Shown piece after piece: positions 14,069 to 15,339 of a DNA stretch of 15,339 nucleotides (position 1 is its first letter; the number at the start of each line of letters is the position of its first letter). The position numbers were made by a program, and so were the translations under genes. The stretch is from Chloroflexota bacterium (GTDB lineage Bacteria > Chloroflexota > Dehalococcoidia > Lucifugimonadales > Lucifugimonadaceae): positions 515 through 15,853 of the forward strand of contig PAOV01000006.1 in NCBI GenBank assembly GCA_002708145.1, given 5' to 3'. A model generated the notes under the pieces. It was not told where the DNA came from. It saw nothing but the letters and a program-made list of their open reading frames with translations, and ran no database searches.

Positions 14069-15339
14069 ATGAAATTTTTAATTGAAACCCATGGGTGTAA
14101 ACTCAATACTGCTGATAGCCAAGCAATTTCTAATCAACTTATTAACAATGGTTATCAGCTATCAAAAACCTCAGAAATTCCAGATCTATTTATATTGAAT
14201 TCGTGTACAGTTACTCATGTCGCTGATAGAAAAGCTAGGCAAGCGTTAAATAAGGCACGCAGGCGATTTCCTAAAGCCTTAGTAGTTGCTGCAGGTTGCT
14301 ACCCTGAAAGATCATATAAAGATTTAGAAGGTATGCCTTCTGTTGATTTAGTGATCCCAAATTCAAAAAAAAATCAATTATTTTCAATAGTTTCTTCCAC
14401 TCTAGGTTATGAAGAAATAAATAATTTAGAAAATGATATTGATTATACTTCGGATTCTTTATTAGGTAGAACTCGCGCTTCAATAAAAATTCAAGAAGGA
14501 TGTGATCAAGTTTGCGCGTATTGTATAGTTCCAAAAGTTAGAGGGAGAGAACGTAGTATTCCAAAGGAAAAAATAATTACTAATATTAATTATTTTGTAA
14601 ATCAAGGATGTCCAGAAATTATACTTACAGGAACTCAATTAGGTTCATACGGCTTTGATTTAATGGATACAAATTTGATTGATTTAATAAAATCTATATT
14701 AGAATACACCGATGTAAAAAGATTGAGAATTTCTTCTATTCAGCCATCTGAATTTTCGGAAAAATTATTATCACTATGGAATAACCAGGGTAAGGGTAGA
14801 CTTTGCCCTCATTTTCATATTCCTTTACAAAGTGGCAGTAATAAAATACTAAAATCAATGAGAAGGACATATACTAAAGAAGATTTTATTAAGTGTTGTC
14901 AAATGGTAAAAAATCAAATACCAGAATCTGCTATCACAACAGATATTATTTCTGGTTTTCCTGGGGAAGATGATTACAGTCATAATGAAACAATAGAAAC
15001 AATTGAACAAATAATTTTATCTGATGCTCATGTTTTTCCCTATTCTAAACGAGAAGGTACATCAGCTGCTTTTTTGAAAAATCAACTTGATCCAAGAATA
15101 AAATCTAAACGCTCAAGTGAATTAAGGAATATTATCGATAAGCAATTTATTAGCTTCAGGCAATCTAATTTTGGCAAGATAAAATCTGTATTATGGGAAG
15201 GTAAAAATAGAAATAGCGGTCTAACAGACAATTACATTAGAGTTAAGGCTAATCCAAATTATATTAATCGGCAACCTTTTTCATCATTGGAGAATGTAGA
15301 GCTTGAAAAGCTTGGAATCGGGACCAGAAGACCAAACAA
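14069..15339 (+). CDS. mtaB: tRNA t6A37 methylthiotransferase MtaB-like, 3' end cut by window end
   Basis: The frame runs from the ATG to the window edge: 423 residues, near the usual 430-440, so only a little is missing. The N-terminal methylthiotransferase domain has Cys10 (ETHGCKLN), Cys46 (NSCTVT) and Cys77 (AAGCYPE) for one iron-sulfur cluster. The radical SAM CxxxCxxC is at 145-152 (GCDQVCAYC), followed by VRGRERS. The conserved block IPLQSGSNKILKSMRR and TDIISGFPGE confirm the radical SAM methylthiotransferase family. The last about 50 residues begin a TRAM-like domain. The GCKLN first cysteine motif points to MtaB, which makes ms2t6A37 in ANN-decoding tRNAs, rather than MiaB (GCQMN) or RimO (GCPKN). 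The gene is divergent from fabF; its start lies directly after an inverted-repeat arm. Confidence 0.9.
   Translation, partial: MKFLIETHGCKLNTADSQAISNQLINNGYQLSKTSEIPDLFILNSCTVTHVADRKARQALNKARRRFPKALVVAAGCYPERSYKDLEGMPSVDLVIPNSKKNQLFSIVSSTLGYEEINNLENDIDYTSDSLLGRTRASIKIQEGCDQVCAYCIVPKVRGRERSIPKEKIITNINYFVNQGCPEIILTGTQLGSYGFDLMDTNLIDLIKSILEYTDVKRLRISSIQPSEFSEKLLSLWNNQGKGRLCPHFHIPLQSGSNKILKSMRRTYTKEDFIKCCQMVKNQIPESAITTDIISGFPGEDDYSHNETIETIEQIILSDAHVFPYSKREGTSAAFLKNQLDPRIKSKRSSELRNIIDKQFISFRQSNFGKIKSVLWEGKNRNSGLTDNYIRVKANPNYINRQPFSSLENVELEKLGIGTRRPN

Noticed and set aside
14271..14534. Leftward open frame of 87 codons
   Set aside because: It is antisense to the mtaB-like gene across its cysteine motifs; the product has no recognisable feature.

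Overview
The window is AT-rich (roughly 30% G+C by eye), densely packed bacterial chromosome. Several features suggest a streamlined, low-GC marine Chloroflexota, Dehalococcoidia/SAR202-like. These are paired galactonate-dehydratase-type enolase-superfamily paralogs, an Lgt with a GRxGDIINGE signature, and a cytidylate-kinase-like protein with a GSGAPEIA loop. This placement is inference, since no rRNA or other decisive marker is present. I see no RNA gene, IS element, CRISPR array, phage gene or obvious defence locus.

Region 1 (1-4414) looks like a small catabolic/transport cluster. A 12-TM-type MFS exporter/permease, cut by the window start, is divergent from a classical NAD-type SDR oxidoreductase. 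The SDR converges, with a 10-nt gap, on two consecutive enolase-superfamily dehydratase paralogs transcribed leftward. An 18-bp motif (15 identical positions) lies in both the MFS/SDR intergenic region and the upstream region of the dehydratase pair. This hints that the transporter, the dehydrogenase and both dehydratases share a regulator.

Region 2 (4415-5475) is a very AT-rich 389-nt intergenic stretch carrying short direct repeats, phased A-tracts and promoter-like sites. It is followed by an unrecognised 223-residue protein whose N-terminal third looks like a winged helix. Its stop codon overlaps the stop of the convergent operon by 4 nt.

Region 3 (5472-10107, leftward) is a tight five-gene unit: XerC/D-type tyrosine recombinase, cytidylate-kinase-like protein, small C-terminally anchored membrane protein, UvrC, and a zinc-less, diverged alcohol-dehydrogenase-like protein. 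Gaps are 10 and 9 nt, then a 4-nt TTGA overlap, then 1 nt. It mixes chromosome maintenance (XerD, UvrC) with proteins of unknown role.

Region 4 (10188-15339) holds housekeeping genes: lgt rightward; fabF-recJ as a leftward pair with a 6-nt gap; and a divergent mtaB-type tRNA methylthiotransferase that runs off the right edge. The fabF/mtaB intergenic region has nested inverted repeats around a perfect TATAAT, and a separate extended -10 faces fabF.

Four of fourteen genes appear to start with TTG (MFS, uvrC, lgt, recJ). For lgt and recJ this is essentially forced by adjacent in-frame stops and supported by Shine-Dalgarno sequences. No completely new system is obvious. The best leads are the shared motif, the zinc-less dehydrogenase coupled to uvrC, the winged-helix-like orphan, and the symmetric fabF/mtaB control region.
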